Notes under the pieces: generated by a model | What the model saw: the letters and a program-made list of their open reading frames with translations, nothing else | Told to the model about the DNA's origin: nothing | The model's database searches: none | Translations under genes and position numbers: made by a program | Part shown: piece after piece, positions 52,230 through 63,030 of the stretch | Layout of the letters: each line of letters starts with the position of its first letter | How positions within the stretch are numbered: position 1 is the first letter of the stretch | NCBI RefSeq assembly: GCF_016545825.1 | Contig: NC_052618.1 | Span: 33,116,196 to 33,180,195 of the forward strand | Source of the DNA: Eucalyptus grandis | Taxonomy: Eukaryota > Streptophyta > Magnoliopsida > Myrtales > Myrtaceae | Direction of reading: 5' to 3' | DNA: 64,000 bases

Positions 52230-52836
52230 TTCTTCAATCAACATTGCCCACCTTGGGCAGCCTTTATGGACTCAATTACCTATTACCTTATCCTATGCCA
52301 ACTAGAAAGGTGGTCTTGTTTGTGACACCTGAGGAGTGAGGGAAAGAGTTCAAAATATCTTTAGATGATGCAGAGAATTCAAGGGTCTCCGAAAGGGTTG
52401 GATAGCTGGTCAAGCTGTTGATTTTGTTATGTGGACGTGGCAATGATGAGTTGTGGGAAATAGAGAGAAGCCAATGACAAAGGGAGTGGCTTTCTTTCTT
52501 ATGCTGCTTATGATCTTCATGCCATGATGAAGGATTTGTGAGTTTGCGATCACTTGATCTAGTTGTGAGTGGTCCCGAGAGAGTTGCAAGTAATGTCGAC
52601 TAGAGAGCAAAGTGTGACGTCTTTCAAAGAAAATAGACGTCGAAGTTGTCGACGATGAGTAGTGGTGACAATTCGATGATGTGGACACATTCTTGAATAA
52701 GATGAAATTAGTATTGCTCCGTGATGACGTGATGTAATCCAAGGGGCGTAGTTCGACGATGAGCTTGTTAACATGGCATGGGCCATTAGGCATCCAAGAC
52801 TCGTTATTTTGTCAAGCAAAAAATCCGGATGTTATA
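49864..52836 (-). repeat. 3' LTR (~3.0 kb) of a Ty3/gypsy chromovirus
   Basis: On the minus strand it starts TATAACATCCGG next to a purine tract and ends GGGTCGTCACA, the usual kind of ends for long Tekay/Del-type chromovirus LTRs (the expected leading TG reads TA). It contains a GGCATC-rich block (50740-50900), a phrase block about enduring metabolite-like repeats is not present, and a (TC)n tract at 52188-52224. Non-coding throughout. Confidence 0.65.
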
Positions 52837-52837
52837 A

Positions 52838-52850
52838 ATCTCCCCCTCTT
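52838..52850 (-). other. Polypurine tract of the chromovirus
   Basis: AAGAGGGGGAGAT on the minus strand, immediately upstream of the 3' LTR. Position and composition fit plus-strand priming. Confidence 0.65.
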
Positions 52851-53074
52851 AAGGAGCTTCAGCCTCAAAATTGAACATTCCTTATGTTTCATTGAAGAGA
52901 TGGGGAAACTTTTGCCTCATTTCCTCCTCACTTTCCCATGTGGCCTCTTCTATGTTGTGGTATCACGATAATACCTTAACAAGCAAGATTACTTTGGTTC
53001 GTAGAACGGCTCCTTCCGTCGAATACTTGTACTAGCTTTTCCATGTATTTCACTTTTTGTCTATTTTGAAGACC

Positions 53075-55030
53075 TCATGATCCAATATATGAGCGGGGTC
53101 GAGTGGTACTTTTTAACATCGATATATGGAAGACATTACATAGATTCAACAACTTAGGAGGTAATGCTAGTCGATAGACCAAATCCCCTATCCTTTCGAG
53201 GATTTCGAAGGGTCCAATGAATCTCGAGCTCAACTTGCATTTCTTTCCAAATCTTGATACACCTTTCATTGCCAATACCTTTAAGAATACATGATCCCCC
53301 ACATTAAATTCTAAGGGTCTTCGACGTCTATCTGCATAACTTTTTTGTCGACCTTGGGCCAACCTAAGCCAACTTCTAATGAGTTCCACTACATCCGATG
53401 TTAATTGTACTAGCTTTGGTCCTATCAATCTTCTCTCCACAACCTCATTCCATCATACAAGTGTTCTGCAAGAATGCCTCGAATGGGCCATATCAATGCT
53501 TTGTTGGAAGCTATTATTGTATGTGAATCCTACTAGATGCAATGTCTCATCCTAATTACCCTTAAAATTGATTACACAAACCCTTAGCATATCTTATAGC
53601 ACTTGGATTACTCTTTCTGTTTGCCCGTCATTTAGATGGAAGGTTGTACTAAATTGAAATTTGGTCCCTAATGCATTAAGAAGACATTGCCAAAAGTTTG
53701 AGGTAAACCTCAAGTCTCGATCTGAAGTGATGGTTACAAGGACACCACGTAAGTGTACTATATGCCACACATATATCTCGCATATTTGCCCATCGAATAA
53801 TTCATACGTCCGCTAAGAAGTGGGCAAATTTAGTCGAGCAATCCACTATAACCCAAAAAGAGTTGTCACTACTTGACGTACTTAGCAACCCTTGTACGAA
53901 ATTCATCGTTATGTGCTCCCATTTCTATTCCGATATATTTAATGGTCTCAACATTCCTACAGACTTGCAATGTTCTACCTTCACTTTTTGGCAGGTCAAG
54001 TATTGAGATACATGCTTAGCAATGTCTGCTTTCATACAATTCCACCAGTATTGTAAATGTAAATTTCGATACATCTTTATATTTCCACGGTGAATATTAT
54101 TATTACTTTTATGTGCTTCTAATAAAATTTCCTTTATTCTTTCCTCATTCTAGGGACACATAATCGTCCATGGTATCTCACTATTCCATCCTCAGAAACT
54201 TGGAACTTTGGTCTTTTCCCCGACAATGACTCTTCTTGAAGTTTTATGATTTCTGAGTCCGATTGTTGTAGCATTCTAATTTTTTGGATAATTTCAAGTT
54301 TGATCCTTAGTGCAGCTAGTACACTAGTGAGATGATCCATTTCTAACTTAAACTCAGGATTAGCTATTATTTCTAACAAGTTCCATTATCCCATCATTAT
54401 ACTTGCCATACCCACAGTCGACTTACAACTAAGAGTATCCGCTACATTGTTTGCCTTTCCCGAATGATATAATATCTCATAGTTGTAATCCTTCGGCAAT
54501 TCCATCCACCTTATTTGCCTCATGCTTAATTCCTTATGGGAGAATAGACACTTCAAACTTTTGTGATCTATATAAATTTCAAGCTTCTCCCCATATAGAT
54601 AATGTCTCCATATTTTGAGTGTGAAAATTGCTGCCGCCAATTCTAGATCGTGAGTCAAGTAATTCAATTCATAAAGTTTTAATTGTCTCGACGCATAGGC
54701 TATAACATTCCCATATTGCATCAAGACACACCCCCACCCTTTATGGGAGGCATCACTATATACCATGAATCCACTAGATCCAAAAGGAATAGCTAGTATC
54801 AGGGCTATGCTCAATTTTTTTTGAGTTCTTGGAAGCTCCTTTCACATCATCACCCCATTCAAACTTCACATTTTTCCTAGCCAATTAGGTCAATGGGCTT
54901 GCAAATAGGCGAGAATCATTCTATAAATATCCTATACTACCTTGTAAGTCCCAAGAAGCTTCGTATTTCCATTGGCGTCATTGATCTTGGCCAATTTACT
55001 GCTATCTTGACCTTTGCTAGTTCCAAGATG
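53075..55030 (-). pseudogene. Ty3/gypsy chromovirus pol fragment (RT end, RNase H, integrase)
   Basis: Read on the minus strand from 55030: the RT end (AVNWPRSMTPMEIRSFLGL) at about 54960-55020, RNase H ([20 protein letters not shown] and [19 protein letters not shown]) at about 54500-54780, the integrase zinc-finger region (YWWNCMKADIAKHV ... LTCQKVK) at about 54000-54060, the core VIVDCSTKFAHFLA at about 53810-53850, and the C-terminus RFGKKCKLSSRFIGPFEILE to about 53100. Stops and shifts occur, e.g. in the core and near 53445. The RT upstream of 55030 is missing, replaced by another repeat. Most like the Tekay/Del chromovirus group. Confidence 0.85.
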
Positions 55031-55640
55031 AAAGTGCTAGTATGAATACCTAGAGGGGGTGAATAGGTGTGAAGAAAAACTTTCGCGAAATGTAATAAAA
55101 TATTTTTCTTTTGAATATGAGTATGAAGAACAACAGGCTTTTCAAACAAAGTTTGAAAAACAACAGATTTTGAGCGAGTTCAAACTTTAAAAGTTAAATA
55201 GAACTACGAACAAAATAAAAGAGTTTAAGAAAGAGAATAAAAACGCATAATTTATAGTGGTTCGGCTAAGATCAAGCCTACATCCACTCTCCCACGTTAA
55301 CAACCTTATGGCTGAATTCCACTATGCAATCAACAAAAGATTACAACTTTGAGTGCAAATATTTAGTGGTAGATCACACTATCTCACTAAGTCACTATTT
55401 TTGTATTTCTCTCACAATCACAAATATTTAAGCTCATAAGAGACAAGTGTATAATCAAAAGTTGCTCAAACTTTGGAATTATAAATTCTACGCTCTATCT
55501 CTTATTTGCTCATTAGTCCTTGATCTCCTTAAATACTCATCCACTTTTAAACTAGCCGTTGGACAGTATCTAGAGGATCGTCTTCCAATCTACCCATTGA
55601 TAGATCTGTATCTAGAAGATTTGATAGCCATTGAGTGATT
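55031..55640. other. Unclassified repeat replacing the chromovirus 5' part
   Basis: Starts at TAGTATGAATACCTAGAGGG, GGTGAATAGG, a phrase common at plant repeat ends, and contains TTTATAGTGGTTCGGCTAAG and CCTACATCCACTCTCCCACG. No coding homology. The junction with the pol fragment is sharp at about 55025-55035. Confidence 0.4.
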
Positions 55641-55749
55641 GAAATCCCAAATTGATTCTAATCGCCCATACATGTGGCACCCTCGACAGCCCCGAACCGT
55701 TTGGGGTCGCCATAGCTCAACTTCCATTCGCTTGACTTGATAACATGTC

Positions 55750-55761
55750 ACTCTGATACCA
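55750..55761 (-). other. iMet primer binding site of a minus-strand LTR element
   Basis: TGGTATCAGAGT on the minus strand. An LTR ending CCGCTGCA lies just upstream of it (plus-strand start about 55769). Downstream, on the minus strand, is an ATG at about 55712 opening a short gag-like frame (ATPNGSGLSRVP). Confidence 0.55.
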
Positions 55762-55768
55762 TTTCAAT

Positions 55769-56042
55769 TGCAGCGGGTCCATACAACCTAGGGGTTTACA
55801 TTTTTTTTTCTCGATCGGTCCCTTGCGCAATTCATATAATGAAAGCATATCTAACAACTCCCTTCCATATATTTAGAAAACAATGCACACCAACTAAACA
55901 TCTTTTATAAGTTAAAGCTGAACACTTTTATTTACATAAAGCAGATGGATATCTTTAGTCGGTACATCAAAATGCCATGGTTTTCTATATTTGGCTATAC
56001 TTCAAAAGATGACCGACATCTTTTCAAACAGTCGTATACTTA
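55769..56042 (-). repeat. LTR segment interrupted by the Harbinger transposon
   Basis: Plus-strand start TGCAGCGGGTCC next to the PBS. The sequence continues on the far side of the Harbinger at 61935, judging from the clean TTA duplication, and may extend to or beyond the window end. Confidence 0.4.
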
Positions 56043-56066
56043 GGCTCCGTTCGTTTCGCGGAAAAT
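56043..56066 (+). repeat. Left TIR of Harbinger
   Basis: 24 bp identical to the inverted right end; preceded by TTA. Confidence 0.95.
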
Positions 56067-56120
56067 TGGCCAATTCCGGAAAATATTTTCCTGGAAGTCA
56101 TTTTCCAGGAAAATGACAAT

Positions 56121-56227
56121 ATTTTCCGGTGTTCGGTTAAAACTTGAAAATGTTTCGGAAAATATTTTCCGATGTTCGGCTAAAAGTTGAAAATGTTTCG
56201 GAAAATGTTTTCCGGTGTTCGGTAAAG
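56121..56227 (+). repeat. Subterminal 43-bp tandem repeats, left end
   Basis: The unit ATTTTCCGGTGTTCGGTTAA, continuing AACTTGAAAATGTTTCGGAA, starts at 56121 and 56164, with a third partial copy at 56207. Such subterminal repeats often serve as transposase or accessory-protein binding sites; that role is inferred. Confidence 0.85.
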
Positions 56228-57238
56228 AAAATATTTTCTAACCATTATGCTTGGGAATAGTTTAACATGGTTTGGATCCCAAATAAGCTTTCTTTGAATG
56301 GAAGAGTTAACAATAAACATTTTCTGTCCTTCAAGTAAAGGTTTGTCTCTACATTTTTTTTTTTTCATTCGACCGAAAATTTTTATGTGAAATTGAACGA
56401 TATATTACAATACATTTATCAATAATACTCACGTTAAGGGGGGCGGTTCCCATTGCTCATAGATAATGTCAATGCCCCGTCGACACGAACCAGATCTTGT
56501 TTCTCTTCTAATCGAGCCCAGGAACTCATGCGATTCAGCACTCGAGATTTACCGGGCTTGTACGCACCGGAGCCCACCGATAATTTTCTTTTTCTTTTTC
56601 TTTTTGGGGACTTGGGTTAGTTGGGGGGTGGGTTTGGTTCTCATGGATAGTCGTTTCTTGGTCTTCTTGCCACTATCTATTTCTTACCCATGCTAAAAAG
56701 TAGTTCCAAAATCTTCCACAATATTTGTGGAACCCATCCTGGTAATCATCAATGGAATTAGCAAGTAAATAGTGGCGAATTCTCCATATGAATCCATAAG
56801 AGCATCATAGATAAATTAGGCAAGCAGAGGGTTAATTACAAAACACTGCTATTTGACTACAGGTGTTAAATGTCCGAATCCAAAAGACAATAATAACTAC
56901 CCAATTGACCTATGGATTTCATAAAGGCAAAAGCACCCCTGCTTTAAGCAACTCATTCAGTTCATACTCTTTTGACCAGCAAACTCATCAGATCAAGCTA
57001 TCAAAAATCTTGTGTTACCTCTGTTACCTTGACACTTCTACTGAGCACCTTGCATAAAATTACACATCAGTGGAATTTTGGCAGCCATAATATGTCTACA
57101 CACCTATCTCTTCATCTACTTTGTAGTAGATTGTCTAGCCAAAAATGCTTGTTGATGCATCAATGCAGTATCAAAATCAGTTCTCGATCACCATCACTAT
57201 CACGATCACCAACCATACACCCAGAGACAAGTATATCA

Positions 57239-58294
57239 CTAATGATGATCTCCTTTGCTTAGAAATTTATCAACCCATACTTTGCGAAGAGTCGCACTCT
57301 TCACCATGAATGCTTTTCCAATTTTTTCATTTTCAATTAGATGGTCAAAAACTGATCTAAGGGTAATTTCATCGTATCCATCCACTTTCATCACCTCATT
57401 GTAGAGTTGAGAGTAATAGACTTGAGAGTGATCCACATCCGTATGAGCCAATGACTTAATTGCCGAGGCCATCTCTCCAAGTTGTGTTGAAAGTGCAACA
57501 TACTTGTCATCATTGTTGGAACCTTTTCGCCTTTTGCGAGACCTCTTTTCTAAATGCACAGTAGAGGAACATGTTTTCGAGCCCTTCATCAACTCATTGA
57601 AGTCATCGAAGTCATCACCTAAGTCGACAGGTGAGGAGTCAACTTCGTTGCATCGATGTCCCCGAACCGTTTAGCAAAGCTTCCGGTGGCTATATCTCTC
57701 CCAACCACCATAGCCATCTCATCATACATGTCAATCATTTTATTCAAATACTTTCCATGAGAAGGATGGACCTGTAAATGCACAATATTCATTCATTCAG
57801 TCCAACATGTTAGCAAATGCATTAAAGTTTAAAAATCTTGACTGAGATGGTTAGGAAATTATCCCTTATATGCTGAGTAAATATATAAAGACACATAAAA
57901 ATGCTTATGTGAAACATTGGCTAAAAGAATGTATTGAGCAAGTGATGAGAAAAATTACCGCCACATATTGATCAAATTCATTTTTCCCAGCTATGACCAT
58001 TTTCAACTTGTCATCCCAACTGAATCCACTCTTGCCACGCACAATTTGAATCGTCTTCCAATTGCTTTTGACTGTCTTCAAATGGTTCTCAACATGGTCG
58101 GGCTCACAACAAACACTAAACTTCTCATTTATTGTATTGACAACTCGAGTAATTGAAGAGGGTTTGAATGTACTTGAAGGCTTGTTTCCTTTACTAGCTT
58201 CATCAGCGAGAATTTCAAGTAAAACACGTTCCATAGGCTTCGACCATCTAAATTGCTTGACCTTCTCATTGTTTGCCTTACTTTTACTCATCAT
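57239..58294 (-). CDS. Harbinger accessory protein with Myb/SANT-like DNA-binding domain
   Basis: Two exons on the minus strand, 58294-57959 and 57771-57239, with GT-AG borders. The first exon (112 codons) opens MMSKSKANNEKVKQFRW and holds the Myb/SANT-like (Myb_DNA-bind_3) module: RWSKPMERVLLEILADEASK, then VVNTINEKFSV, then HLKTVKSNWKTIQIVRG and SGFSWDD, each with the conserved Trp. The second exon starts VHPSHGKYLNKMIDMYDEM and carries a basic KRSRKRRKG patch (likely nuclear signal) before a helical C-terminus ending at 57239. One base appears missing near 57648 (ATGCAACG), shifting the frame; without it the protein would be ~289 aa. In this superfamily this protein binds the element ends and helps import the transposase. 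Confidence 0.85.
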
Positions 58295-58439
58295 GATAAC
58301 TACGTAACAGCTTTAGACATTAGAATAAGAAAAAATATGACGAAGATGGACACATAATAAATATTTAGAGATGATTATCATTAAAGAAATGAAAAGCACA
58401 TGTTCAAAATAAAGCACTCAAAAAGAAATAAAAGTAAAA

Positions 58440-59705
58440 CTATTGGCTTCTTGTAATATTTTGATAACTAATCCACATTGCATGTGCAATCCTATCCCTC
58501 TTTGATGCCCATATCCTATTTTCCTCCCTTTCCTCCCTTTGAGAAAGTTGGATTCTTGGATTTTCGCTTTGAGATTCCATTTCTCTATTCATCTCTTCCA
58601 TGATAGAGTCATTGGGATCAGCTTTCACAATAAAATTGTGAATGATACAACAAGCTAAGACAACATCGACTTGTTTTCTAAATGACCAAAAAGGTTCCGA
58701 AGCCAATACTCGAAAACGCTTCTTTAGAACTCCAAATGCTCTCTCAACAGTAGTTCTTAGAGATGAATGCCGCAAATTGAATAGTTCCTTCTCGTTTTCA
58801 GGAGGGCGATCACTAAACTCCTGCAAATGGTATCTAACACCACGATAGGGAGAGATGATACCATTTTGGATTCCATAACCAGCATCAGCAAGATAATATT
58901 TTCCTACAAATTATAAATAAGTTTATTATCAAGTTACTAATCTCAATTCACATAATGTGTGTAGATTCATTTTTCTTACCTCTAGGAATGTTCAATCCAT
59001 TCGGCCTTGAAAGTGCATCAGACAAAATACGTGAATCATGAGATGTGCCTTCCCAACCAGCTAATACATAAGAAAATCTCAAGTCAAATGTAACGGCGGC
59101 TAATATATTTTGTGTTGTTCCATCCTTCCGACCACGAAATCTTCCTTGAATTTCAAGAGGAACTGATGCATGTACATGAGTTCCATCTATTGCTCCAACA
59201 CAATCCTAAAATAATCAATATAGTTACCAACCAAATACTAATGAAACTTCTCAAGCAATTTATAGACTTGTTTTTTCAAATTCCTTACCTTAAAATATGG
59301 ATAAAACCTTCGATTGTTACTTATCTCAGGAGGAGTGGAATTGCCTGGTTCTTTCACCACATGCTTGTATAATTTCAAAATCGCTTGCAGGACGATTTTG
59401 AAATATCTATGAACGGTGTCTATTGATCTATGAAATCTTCCCCCAATGACTCTAAACCTCACATTATGTCCAATGATATGACAAAATACCATAACTTGCT
59501 CCATAATAGAAACATTTATAGTAGAACGCAACAAGTTACTTGCACCAAGTATCTTACAAAGGTCTAAAGGCATCATCCGTATTTGATCTACACAATGAGT
59601 ATCACCACTATATAACACACGATTCATATATAACTCTCTCTCATAATCTCGATTCACATGAGGCTCTCTCGGTATGCGATTCTCCGAATGATCATAATCA
59701 TCCAT
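58440..59705 (-). CDS. PIF/Harbinger DDE transposase (ALP1/HARBI1-like)
   Basis: Three exons on the minus strand: 59705-59289, 59205-58980 and 58903-58440. All are GT-AG and give 1107 nt, an intact 368-aa protein. The N-terminal helical region includes LGASNLLRSTINVSIMEQV and RFHRSIDTVHRYF (helix-turn-helix-like). The catalytic Asp146 sits in GAIDGTH, the second Asp221 in KYYLADAGY and the Glu268 in TTVERAFGVLKKRF. SHDSR (Asp196), conserved in the family, is also present. All catalytic positions are present and there are no stops or frameshifts. It would cut and paste the element between its TIRs into TTA/TAA sites in the nucleus. The accessory ORF lies 145 bp downstream in the same orientation. 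Domesticated relatives (ALP1) exist, but here the TIRs show a transposon. Confidence 0.95.
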
Positions 59706-60360
59706 AACTAATGTGATAAGCTGTCATAACCGCTGCGCAGCTGCACCGTTACCCGCTTGAATTTTGTTATCCATCTATATTGGAACATAATAATCATGAA
59801 ACACAAATTCATATGAAATACAAGAACATCAATACTAGAAGAACCAGAAAAATAGGGGACAGCAGATGATTGTAAGAATGTATTACCTTACTTTGTCCGT
59901 GTCAATGTGGATGTCTAGCTTAATCAATTTCCCTTTGTAGATATCTGTAATGTTATCAAGTTTAAAGTGAGAAATATATCATCTTCAAAGAAATATGATT
60001 TAACTTATGTATTAATCATGCAAACGAGTATAGTTGCTGAAATATCCACCAATTCTCGAAATGTTAAAGTGAGAAGACATACGATCTTACGGATTATTCA
60101 TAATATTATAGGACCCATCATCATATAAAAGAATGACAGAAAAGAAGAAAGCTGATGAAGAATCATAAAACTGACACCACATGAAGGACATGTACATATA
60201 CATGGCGAGAGCGACAAATCTTCAGTTTTTACTCAGCTAATCATTGTAAAGTTCTATTTAGAAATCATACATTACGGCTTACCATAATATATACCCGATC
60301 ATAATTATGACAGTAATATGTTAGTCTACAGATATAGGCATATATCCATGAATTCCGCAG
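59706..60360. other. Harbinger interior, non-coding
   Basis: Upstream side of the transposase gene on one strand and, on the other, the tail of an intron ending at the MYB acceptor (60359-60360). No R2-MYB exon was found here. Confidence 0.5.
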
Positions 60361-60609
60361 AAAGAGACATGGACTGAGGAGGAGGATAAGATACTAATTC
60401 AAGCACACACGGAGATTGGTAATAAATGGTCTGAAATGGCGAAGAGACTCCCCAATAGGACCCAGAACTCGATCAAGAATCACTGGAATGCCACCAAAAG
60501 AAGGCAATACACTAATTCATCTACATCTACATCAGACTTGGACTCGCTACATCAAGCTTTAATGTTGTCGCCAAGATTGGTCAGCTTTTCTATAGGGAAA
60601 AGAAAATGA
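60361..60609 (+). pseudogene. Captured R3-MYB terminal exon inside the Harbinger
   Basis: After a good acceptor (CATGAATTCCGCAG) an open frame of 82 codons reads [16 protein letters not shown], then [17 protein letters not shown], then [14 protein letters not shown], and ends at TGA 60607-60609. Tryptophans at residues 4, 23 and 42 are spaced W-x18-W-x18-W, exactly the R3 repeat of an R2R3-MYB. The [10 protein letters not shown] ending is typical of the MYB98/MYB118-like group. The usual PGRT reads PNRT. R2 and the start codon are missing, so this is an exon plus intron edge captured as genomic DNA. It runs opposite to the transposase. Whether it is transcribed is unknown. Confidence 0.88.
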
Positions 60610-61450
60610 AACCTACCATAAACAGAGCATCCGAGAGCCTCTCTTGCAAGAATATATTCAGAGCTTGAACTTAAATAAGGGCGCTAACCGAACCACACTA
60701 AAGTTGAAATAGTTCACACCAACTACATCCGGAAGGCGACCGATGAAAGTATCAATAAAGGAGTTTTCAACGACGGTGAGCTAACAATGGTGATTAGAAG
60801 TGACAAATCAAGATGGTGACTGCTATCAAATGAACTCATGGCACGAAAAGTTGCAGAACACAAAATCAATGAAGCAAGAGTAACCACCAAATTGTGAAGA
60901 TCGGATGCTGTACAGGACCGACTGAATCGAATTGTAGCAGCTGAACAAGAAATAAAAGCATCAACATTGTTCGCTAATCACTCAAGTACACGAGTCGTTT
61001 TAACTTTTGATCTACTTGAATTTTGCTGCGATGTATCGATTTGATTCATACAACTTTTGTCATCTTTTGTAAGAAGATTCTTTATGAATAAGAGAATCAA
61101 TTTCTTTGTGCTTCAGAGAATCAATGAAAAGAAGAACGAGCATTCGAGGGGGAGATGAGTAACCAATTTGATCTAACCATCTGCGGAGGCTGCTGCATCT
61201 TCGCTGTGTCTCGTCTTACTCCTCCTCCTCCTCCCCAACGCGCATTCAATCGAAGGATCGATGGAATCCTCCCCCAAAAACCCTCTATACATGTAAACAA
61301 GAGGAGAGAGATCTATGAGGACGCTTCAATCCGTGCATACGCCGCTTGAAGACAACTACGCGTGGAAGAGTATGAACTGACCAGCAGTGAAGAGGAAGCA
61401 GGGCAAGTCGCGGAGATCGAGCACCGCTGGACGAGGGGGAGGCTCCGATG
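60610..61450. other. Harbinger right interior
   Basis: No recognisable domain. The plus-strand open frame 61155-61349 with a short proline run is not convincing. The part before 61140 may be 3' flank captured with the MYB exon. Confidence 0.4.
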
Positions 61451-61680
61451 CTGCTAATCATCGGCGTCGAAGGAGGAGGACGAGATCACAGGGCTTAAGG
61501 GCGGAGATCCAGCACCGCCGGCCCTGCTGCTGCTAATCGTTGGCGTCGAAGGAGGAGGACGAGATCAGAAACCTAGGGCTTCGTGAGGGCGGAGATCCAG
61601 CACTATCGGCCCCGCTGCTGCTAATCGTCAGCGTCGAAGGAGGAGGACGACGAGATCAGAAGCCCTAGGTTTTGTGAGAA
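61451..61680 (+). repeat. Subterminal ~80-90-bp repeats, right end
   Basis: CTGCTAATC followed by GGCGTCGAAGGAGGAGGACG and GAGATC occurs at about 61451, 61530 and 61618, separated by a GGCGGAGATCCAGCAC phrase. Three direct copies, GC-rich, just inside the right terminus. Confidence 0.85.
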
Positions 61681-61910
61681 AGAGGGCAGAACAAGAAAGA
61701 GGGCAGAACAGATGAGTAATGAAAGATGAGAGCACGCAACGCGACGGGAAAAGATTTCCTCCGGAAAATGTTTTCCTCTTTTCAAAAAGAGGAAAACATT
61801 TTCCAAGGTTTGATGGGCAAATTTTCCTTTGACCGGAAATTATTTTCCTTGACCAATTATTTTCCGCCATCCGAACACCGGAAATTCCGGAAAATATTTT
61901 CCCGGAAGTT

Positions 61911-61934
61911 ATTTTCCGCGAAACGAACGGAGCC
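61911..61934 (-). repeat. Right TIR of Harbinger
   Basis: Inverted copy of the left 24 bp; followed by TTA at 61935-61937. The adjacent 61740-61910 carries several GGAAAAT/ATTTTCC palindromes. Confidence 0.95.
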
Positions 61935-62191
61935 TTAAAGTCCATCGATCAATGTCGGCATCCAAAAGTTCCTTCATTTGCTATCCTCCTTCTCGCGGTC
62001 ATATCCAACCACTTGATCCATCTACCGATGGCAGTGGCAGCAGAGTTATCTTATCTAGTCTTAAATGTTATTCCCCAAAAGGGGTGAGTACAACCACTCA
62101 ACAGTAAAGATCCACCAAACTACTTATTGCATCACACAGAAAAATCAAGGCATCATAATAAAGTACATATCATCCATGCATTCAAGCATAA

Positions 62192-62475
62192 CTTACTTTG
62201 CAGCCATACATATGTCATCATACCATATGTACATATATACTATCATGCACTCATCATCAAACATTCATGCATATATCACCATGCCATATGTGCATATACT
62301 ACCATGTACTCATCATCAAGCGTTCATGCATATATCACCATGCCATATGTACATATACCACCATGTACTAATCATCAAGCATTCATGCATATCCAAGCCA
62401 TATGTGCATATACCACCATGCAATCATGCATATCTCACCATGCCATCGTGCATATACCACCATGATTCATATCAT
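62192..62475. repeat. 59-bp satellite-like array
   Basis: The unit TCATCATCAAACATTCATGC, ATATATCACCATGCCATATG, TGCATATAC recurs at 62251, 62310 and 62369, with degenerate copies on both sides. Open frames here are composition artefacts. Confidence 0.8.
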
Positions 62476-62639
62476 CCATGCTATCAAGTATACATCACCA
62501 TGAGATCCATTTACGCCTTCATGATCGCATATTCAATATCAAATAGCATTAATTTACTTTCATAAGCAGATTATGCATCATGCCATATGCATACATCCAT
62601 GCACATGATTCATTTTCAATTCTTATCTTTCACAAGGAT

Positions 62640-63030
62640 CTCATCAGTTTTTCTTTCCAGGGATCAATGTTTGCATCCCACAATTTATCACTCGCATCCA
62701 ACCAGGCATCGCGAGGAACCTCCGAGCATGCATTCAAAATACAACTGGGCATCCGGCCCCCCACATTTCGGGCATTTCGCATCACAACTAGCATCACGAG
62801 GCATCCCCCCAGGCACAAACCTCCGGGGCTTCCGGAATTACGTACCGACATACCACCAGGATTTCCCCCCGGACTTACGTACCGTATACCACCGGGCATC
62901 TCGAAACTCCCGAGGACCCTTCAGAATTACGCCACAAGGCCACCGGACATCCGGCATCCCCACATTCCGGGCATCCCAACACTCCCAGGGCATCATTGGC
63001 TCACACCTCCGACAGCCTTCTCATCACCAC
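62640..63030. repeat. GGCATC-rich degenerate repeat block
   Basis: Variants of CCGGGCATC / GAGGCATC recur every 15-30 bp. A similar block lies inside the chromovirus LTR at 50740-50900, so this is probably LTR sequence of a related element. Confidence 0.55.

Larger units (their letters stand above)
56043..61934 (-). mobile_element. Complete PIF/Harbinger DNA transposon (5.9 kb)
   Basis: Both ends carry the same perfect 24-bp TIR, beginning GGCTCCGTTCGTTTCGCGGA (56043-56066 and, inverted, 61911-61934). TTA flanks both sides (56040-56042 and 61935-61937), the three-base target duplication of this superfamily. It encodes on the minus strand a Myb/SANT-like protein (57239-58294) and a DDE transposase (58440-59705), the standard two-gene set. 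On the plus strand it carries an R3-MYB exon (60361-60609). Both termini hold arrays of GGAAAATATTTTCC-type palindromes. The transposase is intact; the accessory ORF has one apparent frameshift. Confidence 0.93.

Noticed and set aside
62192..62475. CRISPR-like regular repeats
   Set aside because: The repeats are contiguous satellite units without unique spacers, and the genome is a plant's.
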